DNA of 64,000 nt from Flavobacterium rhamnosiphilum (GCF_004349195.1 NZ_SMLG01000011.1:62001-126000), one strand, 5' to 3'. Counted from the stretch's first letter, positions 45,868-56,461 are shown. Numbers and translations are program-made. Notes: a model not told the origin generated them from the sequence alone.

Positions 45868-46182
45868 ATGATAAAGCTAAAAATAAAATCAGGTGACATT
45901 GTAAGAGTAATTGCTGGAGACCATAAAGGTGCTGAAGGTAAAGTTTTACGTGTGTACCGTGAGAAAAACAAAGCGATTGTTGAAGGTGTAAACATGGTTT
46001 CAAAACATACGAAACCTAGTGCAAAAAGCCCTCAAGGTGGTATCGTAAAGAAAGAAGCTTCTATACAAATATCTAATATTTCTTTAATTGATCCTAAAAC
46101 TAAGGAAACAACTAGAGTTGGTATTAGAGTAGAAGGAGATAAGAAAGTAAGATTTTCAAAAAAATCTAATCAAGTACTATAG
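45868..46182 (+). CDS. rplX: 50S ribosomal protein L24
   Basis: A 104-residue assembly initiator with a KOW motif ([20 protein letters not shown]). The [20 protein letters not shown] loop is conserved. Confidence 0.97.
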   Translation: MIKLKIKSGDIVRVIAGDHKGAEGKVLRVYREKNKAIVEGVNMVSKHTKPSAKSPQGGIVKKEASIQISNISLIDPKTKETTRVGIRVEGDKKVRFSKKSNQVL

Positions 46183-46184
46183 TA

Positions 46185-46736
46185 ATGGCGTATATACCTA
46201 GACTAAAAGAAGAATATAAGAGCAGAGTAATCGCTGCTCTTAAAGAGGAATTCGGATACGTAAACGTAATGCAAGTTCCAAAATTGGAAAAAATCGTTTT
46301 AAGTAAAGGAGTTGGTGCAGCTGTATCTGATAAAAAACTAATTGACTATGCAGTTGATGAGTTAACAAAGATCACTGGACAGAAAGCAGTATCTACTATT
46401 TCAAAGAAAGACGTTGCGTCATTCAAATTGAGAAAAGGGATGCCTATTGGAGCAAAAGTTACTTTGCGTGGAGAAAGAATGTATGAGTTTTTAGATAGAC
46501 TTATTACTTCAGCTTTACCACGTGTAAGAGATTTCAGTGGTATTAAAGCTACTGGTTTTGATGGAAGAGGAAATTATAACCTTGGTGTTTTGGAGCAAAT
46601 CATTTTCCCAGAAATTGATATTGATAAAGTAAACAAAATTTCAGGTATGGATATTTCTTTTGTAACTACTGCAAAAACAGATAAGGAAGCAAAATCATTA
46701 TTGGCTGAACTAGGTTTACCTTTTAAAAAGAATTAA
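46185..46736 (+). CDS. rplE: 50S ribosomal protein L5
   Basis: A 183-residue protein that binds 5S rRNA and contacts the P-site t[23 protein letters not shown], the [20 protein letters not shown] loop and the [19 protein letters not shown] end match the family. Confidence 0.98.
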   Translation: MAYIPRLKEEYKSRVIAALKEEFGYVNVMQVPKLEKIVLSKGVGAAVSDKKLIDYAVDELTKITGQKAVSTISKKDVASFKLRKGMPIGAKVTLRGERMYEFLDRLITSALPRVRDFSGIKATGFDGRGNYNLGVLEQIIFPEIDIDKVNKISGMDISFVTTAKTDKEAKSLLAELGLPFKKN

Positions 46737-46739
46737 GAC

Positions 46740-47009
46740 ATGGCTAAAGAATCAATGAAAGCCCGCGAGGTTAAGAGAGAAAAAACAGTAGCTAAGTATG
46801 CTGAGAAAAGAAAAGCTTTGTTAGAAGCTGGAGATTTCGTAGGTTTGCAAAAGTTACCAAAAAATGCTTCGCCAGTTCGTTTGCACAATCGTTGCAAATT
46901 GACAGGTAGACCAAGAGGGTATATGCGTCAATTCGGTCTTTCACGTGTTACATTTCGTGAAATGGCAAATAACGGATTGATACCAGGTGTTAAAAAAGCA
47001 TCTTGGTAA
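46740..47009 (+). CDS. rpsN: 30S ribosomal protein S14
   Basis: An 89-residue S14 of the zinc-free type: the C-terminal part reads [20 protein letters not shown] and lacks the four-cysteine ribbon. [20 protein letters not shown] closes it. It is followed by a 140-base spacer with a long hairpin, unusual inside this otherwise tight cluster. Confidence 0.97.
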   Translation: MAKESMKAREVKREKTVAKYAEKRKALLEAGDFVGLQKLPKNASPVRLHNRCKLTGRPRGYMRQFGLSRVTFREMANNGLIPGVKKASW

Positions 47010-47027
47010 AATTCAATTATGAATTAT

Positions 47028-47065
47028 AAATTACGAATTACAATTTAAAACGTAATTCGTAATTT
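47028..47065. repeat. inverted repeat in the rpsN-rpsH spacer
   Basis: The arms AAATTACGAATTAC (47028-47041) and its exact complement (47052-47065) surround a 10-base loop. Neighbouring bases repeat the same ATTCGTAATT words. No T tract follows, so it is not a classical terminator. Confidence 0.8.
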
Positions 47066-47149
47066 GAAATTCGTAATTATAGAAATTTATAAATTGGTTT
47101 CAGGTTCGATGAATAGTTTGTCGAAAACCAAAACCGCAAATTAATACAC

Positions 47150-47548
47150 ATGTATACAGATCCTATTGCCGATTATTTGACAAGAGTTCGTAACGCAGTG
47201 GCTGCAAACCACAAAGTTGTTGAAATTCCTGCGTCTAATCTAAAAAAAGAAATAACAAAGATCTTATTTGATCAAGGTTATATCTTGAGTTACAAATTTG
47301 AAGACAACGCTGTTCAGGGTTCAATCAAAATTGCTTTGAAGTATGATAAAGATACTAAAGAGTCAGTAATTAAAGATATCCAAAGAATTAGTAAACCAGG
47401 TTTACGTAAATATTCAGGTTCTTCAAACATTCCTAGAATCCTTAACGGATTAGGAATTGCTATTGTTTCTACTTCTAAAGGTTTAATGACTGGAAAGAAA
47501 GCTAAACAATTGAATGTTGGTGGCGAAGTAATTTGTTACGTATACTAA
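47150..47548 (+). CDS. rpsH: 30S ribosomal protein S8
   Basis: A 132-residue 16S-binding protein. [20 protein letters not shown] opens it and [20 protein letters not shown] with GGEVICYVY closes it. It is a translational repressor of the spc operon in E. coli; here it follows the longest spacer in the cluster after the one before rplC. Confidence 0.98.
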   Translation: MYTDPIADYLTRVRNAVAANHKVVEIPASNLKKEITKILFDQGYILSYKFEDNAVQGSIKIALKYDKDTKESVIKDIQRISKPGLRKYSGSSNIPRILNGLGIAIVSTSKGLMTGKKAKQLNVGGEVICYVY

Positions 47549-47566
47549 TTTTAAAGACTATATAAG

Positions 47567-48109
47567 ATGTCAAGAATAGGTAAAAGCCCAGTAACAATAC
47601 CAGCTGGAGTAACTGTTTCAGTTGCTGATGGTATTATTACGGTAAAAGGAAAAAATGGTCAACTAACTCAGGAGTTTTCGGACGTAACTGTAACAGTTGA
47701 AGGGGATCTAGTTCAAGTAGAAAGATCTTCTGATCACAAAGACCAAAGAGCAAAACACGGTTTGTACAGATCTTTAATCAATAACATGATTATCGGTGTA
47801 ACAGATGGTTTTACTAAGTCATTAGAATTGGTAGGAGTTGGTTATAGAGCTTCAAATCAAGGACAAAAATTAGATTTAGCACTTGGTTACTCTCACAATA
47901 TAGTTTTAGAAATTGCTCCAGAAGTAACTTTAGAAACTATATCTGAAAAAGGTAAAAACCCTATCGTTAAATTAACATCATTTGACAAACAACTTTTAGG
48001 TCAGGTAGCTGCGAAAATCAGAGGTTTCCGTAAGCCTGAGCCGTACAAAGGAAAAGGTGTTAAATTTGTAGGTGAAGTATTAAGAAGAAAAGCAGGTAAA
48101 TCAGCTTAA
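47567..48109 (+). CDS. rplF: 50S ribosomal protein L6
   Basis: A 180-residue protein near the factor-binding site. [20 protein letters not shown] and the [20 protein letters not shown] end are diagnostic. Confidence 0.98.
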   Translation: MSRIGKSPVTIPAGVTVSVADGIITVKGKNGQLTQEFSDVTVTVEGDLVQVERSSDHKDQRAKHGLYRSLINNMIIGVTDGFTKSLELVGVGYRASNQGQKLDLALGYSHNIVLEIAPEVTLETISEKGKNPIVKLTSFDKQLLGQVAAKIRGFRKPEPYKGKGVKFVGEVLRRKAGKSA

Positions 48110-48120
48110 AAAATAAGATT

Positions 48121-48471
48121 ATGTCATTAACAAAACCTGAAAGAAGACAACGAATTAGATTCAGAATTAGAAAGACAATTAGTGGTACTGCTACTAATCC
48201 AAGACTATCTGTATTTAGAAGTAACAAAGAAATTTACGCTCAACTTATTGATGACGTAAACGGAGTTACTTTATTGGCGGCTTCTTCAAGAGAAAAAGAA
48301 ATAGGTAACGGTACGAACATTGAAGTTGCTACAGCAGTTGGAAAACTAGTTGCTGAAAAAGCTTTAAAAGCTGGGATAGACGTAGTAACTTTCGATAGAG
48401 GAGGTTATTTATATCACGGACGTATTAAATCATTAGCAGAAGGCGCAAGAGCGGCTGGACTTAAATTCTAA
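48121..48471 (+). CDS. rplR: 50S ribosomal protein L18
   Basis: A 116-residue 5S-rRNA-binding protein. [20 protein letters not shown] and [20 protein letters not shown] match the family. Confidence 0.97.
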   Translation: MSLTKPERRQRIRFRIRKTISGTATNPRLSVFRSNKEIYAQLIDDVNGVTLLAASSREKEIGNGTNIEVATAVGKLVAEKALKAGIDVVTFDRGGYLYHGRIKSLAEGARAAGLKF

Positions 48472-48477
48472 TATAGT

Positions 48478-49005
48478 ATGTCTAATAGTAAATACAAGAA
48501 TGTAGAGTTAGTAAAACCAAGTGGTCTTGAATTAAAAGATCGTTTGGTAAGTGTAAATCGTGTTACTAAGGTTACAAAGGGTGGTAGAGCTTTTGGTTTT
48601 TCTGCTATTGTAGTTGTAGGTGATGAAAATGGAGTGGTTGGGCACGGATTAGGAAAATCTAAAGACGTTTCTGAAGCAATTGCGAAAGCAGTAGAAGATG
48701 CTAAGAAAAATTTAGTGAAAATTCCTTTGAATGGTCAATCAGTTCCTCACGAACAAAAAGGTAAATTTGGTGGTGCACGTGTATTCTTAATTCCTGCCTC
48801 TCATGGTACAGGAGTTATTGCTGGTGGAGCTGTTCGTTCAGTTCTTGAGTCAGTAGGGATTCATGATGTATTATCTAAATCTCAAGGATCTTCAAATCCT
48901 CACAACGTGGTAAAAGCAACTTTTGATGCTTTATTACAAATGAGAAGCGCTTATACTGTTGCAAAACAAAGAGGTGTTTCTTTAGAAAAAGTTTTTAAAG
49001 GTTAA
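48478..49005 (+). CDS. rpsE: 30S ribosomal protein S5
   Basis: A 175-residue fidelity protein at the mRNA entry. [20 protein letters not shown] and [20 protein letters not shown] form the dsRNA-binding domain; the second domain has [19 protein letters not shown]. Wild-type-looking loop at [10 protein letters not shown]. Confidence 0.98.
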   Translation: MSNSKYKNVELVKPSGLELKDRLVSVNRVTKVTKGGRAFGFSAIVVVGDENGVVGHGLGKSKDVSEAIAKAVEDAKKNLVKIPLNGQSVPHEQKGKFGGARVFLIPASHGTGVIAGGAVRSVLESVGIHDVLSKSQGSSNPHNVVKATFDALLQMRSAYTVAKQRGVSLEKVFKG

Positions 49006-49017
49006 TTCAAGGAAATT

Positions 49018-49200
49018 ATGGCTAAATTATTAGTAAAACAAGTTAGAAGCAAAATCAACTGTCCTCTTACTCAAAAGAGAGGATTAGAAGCTTTAGGTCT
49101 ACGTAAAATGGGACAAGTTGTAGAGCATGATTCAAACCCTACAATCCTTGGGATGATAAATAAAGTTAAACACTTAGTTTCTGTTGAAGAAGCTAAATAA
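49018..49200 (+). CDS. rpmD: 50S ribosomal protein L30
   Basis: A 60-residue protein; [20 protein letters not shown] and [20 protein letters not shown] are the typical halves. Present as a separate gene between rpsE and rplO, as in E. coli. Confidence 0.95.
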   Translation: MAKLLVKQVRSKINCPLTQKRGLEALGLRKMGQVVEHDSNPTILGMINKVKHLVSVEEAK

Positions 49201-49211
49201 CAAATACTGTT

Positions 49212-49664
49212 ATGAATTTAAGTAACTTACAACCTGCTGAAGGTTCTACACACAATCAAAATAAAAGATTAGGTAGAGGAGAAGGTTCTGGAAAAGGTGG
49301 TACTTCTGCAAGAGGTCACAAAGGAGCAAAATCTCGTTCTGGTTATTCTAAAAAGATTGGTTTTGAAGGTGGGCAAATGCCACTTCAAAGACGTGTGCCT
49401 AAGTTTGGTTTTACAAACATCAATCGTAAAGATTACGAAGGTGTAAATCTTGATACACTGCAACTTTTAGTTGATAATGGTGTTATTAAAGATACTGTTG
49501 ATATGACAGTTTATGTTGCTAATCGTTTAGCTACTAAAAATGAAATCGTTAAGATTTTAGGTAGAGGTGAATTGACAGCAAAATTAAAAGTAACCGCTCA
49601 CAAATTTACTGCTACTGCAAAAGCTGCTATTGAAGCTGCTGGTGGAGAGGCTGTAACAATGTAA
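49212..49664 (+). CDS. rplO: 50S ribosomal protein L15
   Basis: A 150-residue protein. The Gly/Lys/Arg-rich N-terminal arm [20 protein letters not shown] and [20 protein letters not shown] are diagnostic; it ends in the alternating Ala/Thr region [13 protein letters not shown]. Confidence 0.97.
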   Translation: MNLSNLQPAEGSTHNQNKRLGRGEGSGKGGTSARGHKGAKSRSGYSKKIGFEGGQMPLQRRVPKFGFTNINRKDYEGVNLDTLQLLVDNGVIKDTVDMTVYVANRLATKNEIVKILGRGELTAKLKVTAHKFTATAKAAIEAAGGEAVTM

Positions 49665-49677
49665 TTTTTCAATTAAT

Positions 49678-51024
49678 ATGAAGAAATTTATTGAATCAAT
49701 AAGTAATGTTTGGAAAATCGAGGAACTGAAAAATAGAATCCTAATAACATTGGGTTTACTTTTAGTGTATCGTTTTGGGGCTCAAGTAACCCTGCCAGGT
49801 ATTGATGCTACACAGTTAGGTAATTTAGCTGGGCAAACTAAAGAAGGAATTGGTTCAATTCTTGACATGTTTACTGGAGGTGCATTTTCTCAAGCTTCTG
49901 TTTTTGCTTTGGGAATTATGCCTTATATTTCTGCTTCTATTGTTGTTCAGTTAATGGGAATTGCGATTCCTTATTTGCAAAAACTTCAAAGTGATGGAGA
50001 AAGCGGTAGAAAAAAGATTAATCAAATTACTCGTTGGTTGACAATAGGAATTACTTTAGTTCAAGGTCCAACTTACATCTATAATTTATATAGAACATTA
50101 CCTAGTAATGCATTTTTATTGGGATTCAATTCATTTGAATTCTTATTTTCTTCAGTAGTTATTTTAGTTACAGGTACAATTTTTGCCATGTGGTTAGGAG
50201 AAAAAATTACTGATAAAGGAATTGGAAATGGTATTTCTTTGTTAATCATGGTTGGAATTTTGGCTAGATTACCTCAGGCTTTTATTCAAGAGTTTACAAC
50301 AAGAGTTACCAATAATAATGGTGGACCAATGTTGTTAGTTATTGAAATTATCATTTGGTTATTAGTTATCATTTGTTGTGTGCTATTGGTAATGGCGATC
50401 AGGAAGATTCCTGTTCAATATGCCCGTCGTACAACATCAGGTGATTTTGAACAAGACATGTTGGGTGGAAACAGACAATGGATTCCTTTAAAGCTTAATG
50501 CTTCTGGGGTTATGCCGATAATTTTTGCGCAAGCAATTATGTTTATTCCAGCAGCCTTAGCAGGTTTGTCTAAATCAGATGCATCACAATCAATCGTTGG
50601 CGCTTTTAGTAATATGTTCGGATTTTGGTATAATTTTGTATTTGCAACTTTAATAATTGTATTTACTTTCTTTTATACTGCAATCACAGTTCCTACTAAC
50701 AAAATGTCTGATGATTTAAAGAGAAGTGGTGGTTTTATTCCGGGTATCAGACCAGGAGTTGAAACTTCTGATTATCTTGATAAAGTGATGTCCTTGATAA
50801 CTTTTCCAGGATCTTTATTTCTTGCTTTGATAGCTGTGTTCCCAGCAATTGTTGTGAGTCTTATGGATGTTCAACAATCTTGGGCAATGTTTTTTGGAGG
50901 TACTTCATTAATAATTATGGTTGGAGTTGCCATAGACACGATGCAGCAAATCAATTCATACTTGTTGAATAAACATTATGATGGTTTGATGAAAAGTGGT
51001 AAAAATAGAAAAGCAGTAGCTTAA
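49678..51024 (+). CDS. secY: protein translocase subunit SecY
   Basis: A 448-residue inner-membrane channel of the Sec translocon with ten predicted transmembrane helices. IRILITLGLLLVYRFG-like helix 1, the plug region GGAFSQASVFALGIMPYISA, and the cytosolic loop VQYARRTTSGDFEQDMLGGN are recognisable. The many signal-peptide proteins in this window would pass through it. It follows rplO by 13 bases. Confidence 0.98.
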   Translation: MKKFIESISNVWKIEELKNRILITLGLLLVYRFGAQVTLPGIDATQLGNLAGQTKEGIGSILDMFTGGAFSQASVFALGIMPYISASIVVQLMGIAIPYLQKLQSDGESGRKKINQITRWLTIGITLVQGPTYIYNLYRTLPSNAFLLGFNSFEFLFSSVVILVTGTIFAMWLGEKITDKGIGNGISLLIMVGILARLPQAFIQEFTTRVTNNNGGPMLLVIEIIIWLLVIICCVLLVMAIRKIPVQYARRTTSGDFEQDMLGGNRQWIPLKLNASGVMPIIFAQAIMFIPAALAGLSKSDASQSIVGAFSNMFGFWYNFVFATLIIVFTFFYTAITVPTNKMSDDLKRSGGFIPGIRPGVETSDYLDKVMSLITFPGSLFLALIAVFPAIVVSLMDVQQSWAMFFGGTSLIIMVGVAIDTMQQINSYLLNKHYDGLMKSGKNRKAVA

Positions 51025-51027
51025 TTT

Positions 51028-51243
51028 ATGGCAAAACAATCAGCAATAGAACAAGACGGATCTATCATTGAAGCATTATCAAATGCTATGTTCCGTGTAG
51101 AGTTAGAAAATGGACATATTGTAATCGCCCATATATCTGGAAAAATGCGTATGCATTACATCAAATTATTACCTGGTGATAAAGTGAAACTAGAAATGAG
51201 CCCTTACGATTTGTCAAAAGCAAGAATTACTTATAGATATTAA
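51028..51243 (+). CDS. infA: translation initiation factor IF-1
   Basis: A 71-residue OB-fold protein binding the 30S A site. [20 protein letters not shown] and the [20 protein letters not shown] core match the family. Directly after secY; the adk and map genes often found here are absent. Confidence 0.97.
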   Translation: MAKQSAIEQDGSIIEALSNAMFRVELENGHIVIAHISGKMRMHYIKLLPGDKVKLEMSPYDLSKARITYRY

Positions 51244-51255
51244 AGGATATTCAAA

Positions 51256-51372
51256 ATGAAAGTTAGAGCTTCAGTAAAAAAGAGAAGTCCCGAGTGCAAA
51301 ATTGTGCGAAGAAAAGGGAGATTGTACGTAATAAACAAAAAGAATCCTAGATTTAAACAAAGACAAGGATAA
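51256..51372 (+). CDS. rpmJ: 50S ribosomal protein L36
   Basis: A 38-residue protein, [20 protein letters not shown] then [18 protein letters not shown]. The usual zinc ribbon (C-x2-C...C-x4-H) is reduced: only one Cys remains, with Ser and Arg/Gln in the other positions, so this is the zinc-independent type. It fills the gap between infA and rpsM. Confidence 0.95.
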   Translation: MKVRASVKKRSPECKIVRRKGRLYVINKKNPRFKQRQG

Positions 51373-51374
51373 TT

Positions 51375-51749
51375 ATGGCAAGAATAGCAGGGGTAGATAT
51401 CCCAAAAAATAAGAGAGGTGTTATAGCACTTACCTATATCTTTGGATTAGGAAAAAGTAGAGCTGTTGAGATTTTAGAGAAAGCTCAAGTTAGCCAAGAT
51501 AAAAAAGTTCAAGATTGGAATGATGACGAGATCGGAGCAATTCGTGAGGCGGTATCAACTTTCAAAATTGAAGGTGAATTACGTTCTGAAGTTTCTTTAA
51601 ACATCAAACGTTTAATGGATATTGGATGTTATAGAGGTATCCGTCATAGAACTGGTCTTCCTTTAAGAGGGCAAAGAACTAAAAACAACTCTAGAACAAG
51701 AAAAGGTAAGAGAAAAACTGTTGCCAACAAGAAAAAAGCAACTAAATAA
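51375..51749 (+). CDS. rpsM: 30S ribosomal protein S13
   Basis: A 124-residue 30S head protein. [20 protein letters not shown] opens it; [20 protein letters not shown] is the conserved tail that contacts tRNA. Two bases after rpmJ. Confidence 0.98.
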   Translation: MARIAGVDIPKNKRGVIALTYIFGLGKSRAVEILEKAQVSQDKKVQDWNDDEIGAIREAVSTFKIEGELRSEVSLNIKRLMDIGCYRGIRHRTGLPLRGQRTKNNSRTRKGKRKTVANKKKATK

Positions 51750-51757
51750 TAAGTAAT

Positions 51758-52141
51758 ATGGCTAAAGCAACTGCAAAAAAACGTAAAGTTATCGTTGAAT
51801 CAACGGGAGAAGCTCATATTTCTGCTACTTTTAACAATATCATCATTTCTTTGACAAACAAAAAAGGTGAAGTTATTTCTTGGTCTTCAGCTGGTAAAAT
51901 GGGTTTTAGAGGTTCTAAAAAGAACACTCCATACGCAGCCCAAATGGCAGCAGAAGATTGTAGTAAAGTAGCTCTTGAAGCTGGACTTAAAAAAGTAAAG
52001 GTTTATGTAAAAGGACCAGGAAACGGACGTGAGTCTGCTATCCGTTCTTTGCATAACGGTGGAATTGAAGTTACAGAGATTATCGATGTTACTCCAATGC
52101 CTCACAATGGATGTCGTCCTCCTAAAAGACGTAGAGTTTAA
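51758..52141 (+). CDS. rpsK: 30S ribosomal protein S11
   Basis: A 127-residue platform protein. [20 protein letters not shown] and the [17 protein letters not shown] end are universal. Confidence 0.98.
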   Translation: MAKATAKKRKVIVESTGEAHISATFNNIIISLTNKKGEVISWSSAGKMGFRGSKKNTPYAAQMAAEDCSKVALEAGLKKVKVYVKGPGNGRESAIRSLHNGGIEVTEIIDVTPMPHNGCRPPKRRRV

Positions 52142-52161
52142 TTATATATTTAAGTATAACT

Positions 52162-52214
52162 AGGTAGAACATACGATTATCGAAGGATATGACCTGAATT
52201 CATAATCTCTACCT
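52162..52214 (+). promoter_or_regulatory. structured leader before rpsD, possible S4 control site
   Basis: AGGTAGA (52162-52168) pairs with TCTACCT (52208-52214), and inside it GATTAT (52175-52180) pairs with ATAATC (52202-52207) after a 6-base bulge on one side. S4 controls its own operon in several bacteria; a link here is inference from position. Confidence 0.45.
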
Positions 52215-52231
52215 TAATTTAATTTTTAGAA

Positions 52232-52837
52232 ATGGCAAGATATACTGGTCCAAAAACTAGAATTGCTCGTAAATTTGGCGAAGCAATCTTCGGAGATGAC
52301 AAATCTTTCGAAAAAAGAAATTACCCACCTGGACAACACGGGATGGCTAAAAAAAGAGGAAAAAAATCTGAATATGCAATCCAGTTAATGGAAAAGCAAA
52401 AAGCTAAATATTCTTACGGAATTTTAGAAAAACAATTCAGAGGTTTATTCAAAAAAGCATCAGCTACTAAAGGTGTTACTGGTGAAGTTCTTTTACAATT
52501 GTGTGAAGCAAGATTAGATAACGTAGTTTTTAGAATGGGTATTGCTCCTTCTAGAAGAGGCGCTAGACAATTAGTTTCTCACAGACACGTTACCGTTAAC
52601 GGTGATGTAGTAAATATTGCTTCTTACCACCTTAAGCCTGGTGATAAAGTTGCTGTTCGTGAAAAATCTAAATCATTAGAAGCTATCGAACGTTCTTTAT
52701 CTAATTCAAGTCATGTTTATGAATGGATTACTTGGAATAATGATATCAAAGAAGGTACTTTCGTTTCTGTACCTGCGAGACTTCAAATCCCAGAAAACAT
52801 TAAAGAACAATTAATCGTAGAGTTGTACAACAAATAA
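52232..52837 (+). CDS. rpsD: 30S ribosomal protein S4
   Basis: A 201-residue primary assembly protein. [20 protein letters not shown] opens it; the S4 RNA-binding fold contains [20 protein letters not shown] and [20 protein letters not shown]. The N-terminal zinc cysteines of some S4 proteins are absent. A 90-base spacer with a predicted fold lies ahead of it. Confidence 0.98.
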   Translation: MARYTGPKTRIARKFGEAIFGDDKSFEKRNYPPGQHGMAKKRGKKSEYAIQLMEKQKAKYSYGILEKQFRGLFKKASATKGVTGEVLLQLCEARLDNVVFRMGIAPSRRGARQLVSHRHVTVNGDVVNIASYHLKPGDKVAVREKSKSLEAIERSLSNSSHVYEWITWNNDIKEGTFVSVPARLQIPENIKEQLIVELYNK

Positions 52838-52858
52838 TAATTGACTTAGTCGAAATTT

Positions 52859-53851
52859 ATGGCAATATTTAATTTTCAGAAGCCCGATAAAGTTATCATG
52901 ATCGATTCAACCGATTTTGAAGGTAAATTTGAATTTAGACCTTTAGAACCTGGATACGGATTGACCGTTGGTAATGCACTTAGAAGAGTTTTGCTTTCAG
53001 CATTAGAAGGTTATGCAATTACATCTGTTCGCATTGAAGGTGTAGATCATGAATTTTCTACTATCTCAGGAGTTGTTGAGGATGTTACCGAAATTATTCT
53101 TAATCTAAAACAAGTGCGTTTCAAACGTCAAATTGAAGATATAGATAATGAATCAGTTACTATTTCTGTTTCAGGTAAAGATCAATTAACAGCTGGTGAT
53201 TTTCAAAAATTTATTTCAGGTTTCCAAGTTTTGAATCCAGAACTTGTTATCTGTAATTTAGATAGTAAAATCAAACTGAATTTCGATTTAACCATCGAAA
53301 AAGGTAGAGGATATGTTCCTGCTGAAGAGAACAAAAAACAGAATGCTGCAATTGGAACTATTTTTACTGACTCAATTTTTACTCCGGTAAAAAATGTGAA
53401 GTATGCAATTGAAAACTTCCGTGTAGAGCAAAAAACAGATTACGAAAAATTAGTTTTTGAAATAAAAACGGATGGTTCTATTAATCCAAAAGACGCTCTT
53501 ACTGAAGCTGCCAAAGTTCTTATTCACCATTTCATGTTGTTTTCTGACGAAAGAATTACACTTGAGGCTGACGAAATTGCACAAACAGAATCGTATGATG
53601 AAGAGTCATTACATATGAGACAATTGCTTAAAACTAAGCTTGTTGATATGGATTTATCTGTGAGAGCATTAAATTGTTTGAAAGCGGCTGAAGTTGATAC
53701 ACTTGGTGATTTAGTATCGTTCAATAAAAATGACCTAATGAAATTCCGTAATTTTGGTAAAAAATCTTTAACTGAACTTGATGAACTTGTTGCAGTTAAA
53801 AATTTAAACTTCGGAATGGATTTGGCAAAATACAAACTAGATAAAGAATAA
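52859..53851 (+). CDS. rpoA: DNA-directed RNA polymerase subunit alpha
   Basis: A 330-residue subunit. The N-terminal domain dimerises and carries [20 protein letters not shown]. The C-terminal domain has [20 protein letters not shown] and [20 protein letters not shown], which contact promoter DNA and activators. Full length. Confidence 0.98.
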   Translation: MAIFNFQKPDKVIMIDSTDFEGKFEFRPLEPGYGLTVGNALRRVLLSALEGYAITSVRIEGVDHEFSTISGVVEDVTEIILNLKQVRFKRQIEDIDNESVTISVSGKDQLTAGDFQKFISGFQVLNPELVICNLDSKIKLNFDLTIEKGRGYVPAEENKKQNAAIGTIFTDSIFTPVKNVKYAIENFRVEQKTDYEKLVFEIKTDGSINPKDALTEAAKVLIHHFMLFSDERITLEADEIAQTESYDEESLHMRQLLKTKLVDMDLSVRALNCLKAAEVDTLGDLVSFNKNDLMKFRNFGKKSLTELDELVAVKNLNFGMDLAKYKLDKE

Positions 53852-53882
53852 TCTAAGCCGCAAGGTTTAAATTTACATAGCA

Positions 53883-54368
53883 ATGAGACACGGAAAAAAA
53901 TTCAATCACTTAAGCAGACAGACTGCACATAGAAAATCTATGTTAGCTAATATGGCTTGTTCTCTTATCGAGCACAAACGTATTAACACTACTGTCGCTA
54001 AAGCAAAAGCGCTTAAACAATTCGTTGAGCCGCTTATAACAAAATCTAAAGCTGATACGACTCACAATCGTCGTATCGTTTTTGCTTACTTACGTAGCAA
54101 ATATGCCGTAACTGACTTGTTCAGAGACGTAGCTGCTAAAGTAGGAGACCGTCCAGGTGGATACACTCGTATCATTAAAGTTGGAAATCGTTTAGGAGAT
54201 AATGCTGATATGGCAATGATCGAATTAGTAGATTTCAATGAACTTTACAATGGTGGTAAAAAAGAAGTTAAAAAAGCAAAAAGCCGTCGTGGTGGTAAAG
54301 CTAAGAAAGATGAAGCTACTGAAGCTCCAGCTGCCGAAACTGAAACACCTACAGAGACTGCTGAGTAA
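53883..54368 (+). CDS. rplQ: 50S ribosomal protein L17
   Basis: A 161-residue protein. [20 protein letters not shown] opens it and [11 protein letters not shown]-like helix ([18 protein letters not shown]) follows. The last 40 residues are an extra low-complexity Lys/Ala/Glu/Thr tail ([17 protein letters not shown]), about 35-40 residues beyond the E. coli length. It closes the ribosomal cluster at a strong terminator. Confidence 0.97.
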   Translation: MRHGKKFNHLSRQTAHRKSMLANMACSLIEHKRINTTVAKAKALKQFVEPLITKSKADTTHNRRIVFAYLRSKYAVTDLFRDVAAKVGDRPGGYTRIIKVGNRLGDNADMAMIELVDFNELYNGGKKEVKKAKSRRGGKAKKDEATEAPAAETETPTETAE

Positions 54369-54396
54369 TTATGAAAATAATCATTCAATAAAAATC

Positions 54397-54431
54397 AAGG
54401 ATAAGCTATTTATAGTTTATCCTTTTTTTTT
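54397..54431 (+). terminator. intrinsic terminator of the ribosomal cluster
   Basis: A 12-base-pair stem (AAGGATAAGCTA with TAGTTTATCCTT, one G-T pair) around TTTA is followed by a long T tract. Confidence 0.88.
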
Positions 54432-54459
54432 GTTATATTTACTATTCTAAATTTAAAAC

Positions 54460-55152
54460 ATGAAAAATAAATTTTTATTAAGCTTACTCTTTTTATTTTG
54501 CTTGCCAGTTTTTTCGCAAGGTACTTTACCGAGAGAAACTGTTGTTGGTAGTTTTGATTCTAATTTAAATGTGAATTCATTAGATGTTTTGCATAAGGTT
54601 AATGTTGGTATGGGTAAAGTTGATTTTGCTTCATATTTGTTTGATAATTGGAATGAAGAATTTGTGTTAATAAAAAAAAATGGTGAATCTAGAAAGCTAA
54701 GTTCTTTAAATTATAATTTAGTATTAAAAACATTAGAGTTTAAGATTTCTAATGATTCTGTTTTGCAGGTTGATTTGCAACAGCTTGATTATATCGTTCA
54801 TTTAAATGAAATTTACAAGATTATTAATACTGATCCATTAAGTGGTATCTATCTTGAAGTTTTCAAAGGAAAGACTTTGCGTTTGTATAAAGAAACTAAA
54901 TTATTTATTGATGAGAGTGAAATTAATCCACTTTTACAAGAAAAAATTAAAAAAGAAAAATATATCCGAAAATTTGTTTATTATCTTATGAAGGATGACA
55001 AGTACGAAAAAATAAGCCTTGGAAAAAAAGACATTCTCAAATTTTTAAATGATAAAGTAGATTTAGTGAAAGTCTATGTCTCTAATAATAATTTAAGTTA
55101 TAAGACTGACGAAGATGTTAATAAGATCTTAACTTATTATGATACGCTTTAA
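54460..55152 (+). CDS. exported protein of unknown function
   Basis: A 230-residue protein with a signal peptide (MKNKFLLSLLFLFCLPVFSQ). It is not recognised as a known family. The mature part is rich in Lys, Asp and Leu, with mixed strand-like parts (FEFKISNDSVLQVDLQQLDY-like) and a helical C-terminus that ends DVNKILTYYDTL. It lies alone between the rplQ terminator and a weak hairpin with a T tract near 55160-55200. Confidence 0.78.
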   Translation: MKNKFLLSLLFLFCLPVFSQGTLPRETVVGSFDSNLNVNSLDVLHKVNVGMGKVDFASYLFDNWNEEFVLIKKNGESRKLSSLNYNLVLKTLEFKISNDSVLQVDLQQLDYIVHLNEIYKIINTDPLSGIYLEVFKGKTLRLYKETKLFIDESEINPLLQEKIKKEKYIRKFVYYLMKDDKYEKISLGKKDILKFLNDKVDLVKVYVSNNNLSYKTDEDVNKILTYYDTL

Positions 55153-55294
55153 GGATATTTTAGAAAAAAGGATGAACTTTTATTAGTTTGTCTTTTTTTT
55201 TGTTTTATTTCGGAATAAACTCACTTCAAATTTGTCGGAGAGTATAATTTCATGTTCATATTAAATTAAATTTTCAAAACCCCTCAAATTGAGT

Positions 55295-55302
55295 TAAATT
55301 TG
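55295..55302 (+). promoter_or_regulatory. -7 promoter element of carA
   Basis: TAAATTTG matches TAnnTTTG and ends 28 bases before the carA ATG. Confidence 0.6.
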
Positions 55303-55330
55303 CACCCAGAACACAACAATCACGATACAA

Positions 55331-56431
55331 ATGAAATACGTAAATAGAAAACAAGCCATACTTTTACTTAGTGACGGAACCATATTCCATGGTAAATCTA
55401 TTGGAATAAGTGGAACCACTTTTGGAGAAGTCTGCTTTAATACAGGAATGACAGGTTACCAAGAAATATTCACTGATCCATCTTATTTTGGACAGTTAAT
55501 GGTAGCGACTAATGCCCATATTGGAAATTATGGGGTGAATGAGAAAGAAATTGAATCAGATAGCATTAAAATTGCTGGATTGGTTTGTAAAAATTTTAGC
55601 TTCAATTATTCTCGTGAAGAGGCGCAAGGGAGTTTAGAAGACTATTTTATTAAACAAAACCTTATTTGTATCTCTGACGTAGATACGCGCGCTCTAGTAA
55701 GTTACATTCGTGATAACGGAGCGATGAATGCAGTAATTTGTACGGATGAAACTTCAATTGAAGATCTAAAAATTGCATTGGCAAAAGTTCCAGACATGAA
55801 TGGGTTAGAATTAGCTTCTAAAGTATCAACTAAGGAACCGTATTTCTTTGGCGACGAGAATGCAACCTATAAGATTTCCGCTCTAGATTTAGGAATTAAA
55901 ATGAATATTCTTCGTAATCTTGCTAAAAGAGATTGTTATATCAAAGTATTTCCTTTTGATTCTTCTTACCAAGATTTAGCCGCATTTAATCCAGATGGAT
56001 ATTTTTTATCCAATGGTCCTGGTGATCCTGAGCCACTTTCTGGTGCTATTCAAGTTGCAAAAGAAATCCTTGAAAACGATAAACCTTTATTCGGAATCTG
56101 TCTTGGACATCAAGTAATTGGTTTGGCAAACGGAATTTCGACTTATAAAATGTTTAATGGTCACAGAGGAATAAACCATCCTGTAAAAAACATCATTACT
56201 GGAAAAGGAGAAATCACTTCTCAAAATCATGGTTTTGCTGTTAACAAAGAACAATTGGATAATCATCCTGATTTGGAAATCACACATCTTCACCTAAATG
56301 ATGGAACGGTTGCCGGTATGCGTATGAAAAACAAAAATTGTTTCTCAGTTCAATACCATCCGGAGGCAAGCCCGGGACCGCATGATTCTTCTTATCTTTT
56401 CGATCAATTTATTGAGAATATAAAAGGTTAA
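55331..56431 (+). CDS. carA: carbamoyl-phosphate synthase small subunit
   Basis: A 366-residue glutaminase subunit feeding ammonia to CarB for pyrimidine and arginine synthesis. The N-terminal domain has LLLSDGTIFHGKSIG and FTDPSYFGQLMVATNAHIGN. The class I amidotransferase domain has the nucleophile Cys 257 in FGICLGHQV and the His/Glu pair in QYHPEASPGPHDSS. No carB is present nearby. Full length. Confidence 0.97.
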   Translation: MKYVNRKQAILLLSDGTIFHGKSIGISGTTFGEVCFNTGMTGYQEIFTDPSYFGQLMVATNAHIGNYGVNEKEIESDSIKIAGLVCKNFSFNYSREEAQGSLEDYFIKQNLICISDVDTRALVSYIRDNGAMNAVICTDETSIEDLKIALAKVPDMNGLELASKVSTKEPYFFGDENATYKISALDLGIKMNILRNLAKRDCYIKVFPFDSSYQDLAAFNPDGYFLSNGPGDPEPLSGAIQVAKEILENDKPLFGICLGHQVIGLANGISTYKMFNGHRGINHPVKNIITGKGEITSQNHGFAVNKEQLDNHPDLEITHLHLNDGTVAGMRMKNKNCFSVQYHPEASPGPHDSSYLFDQFIENIKG

Positions 56432-56461
56432 AATTGGAGTAACCTCCAAGATTAGATATTT

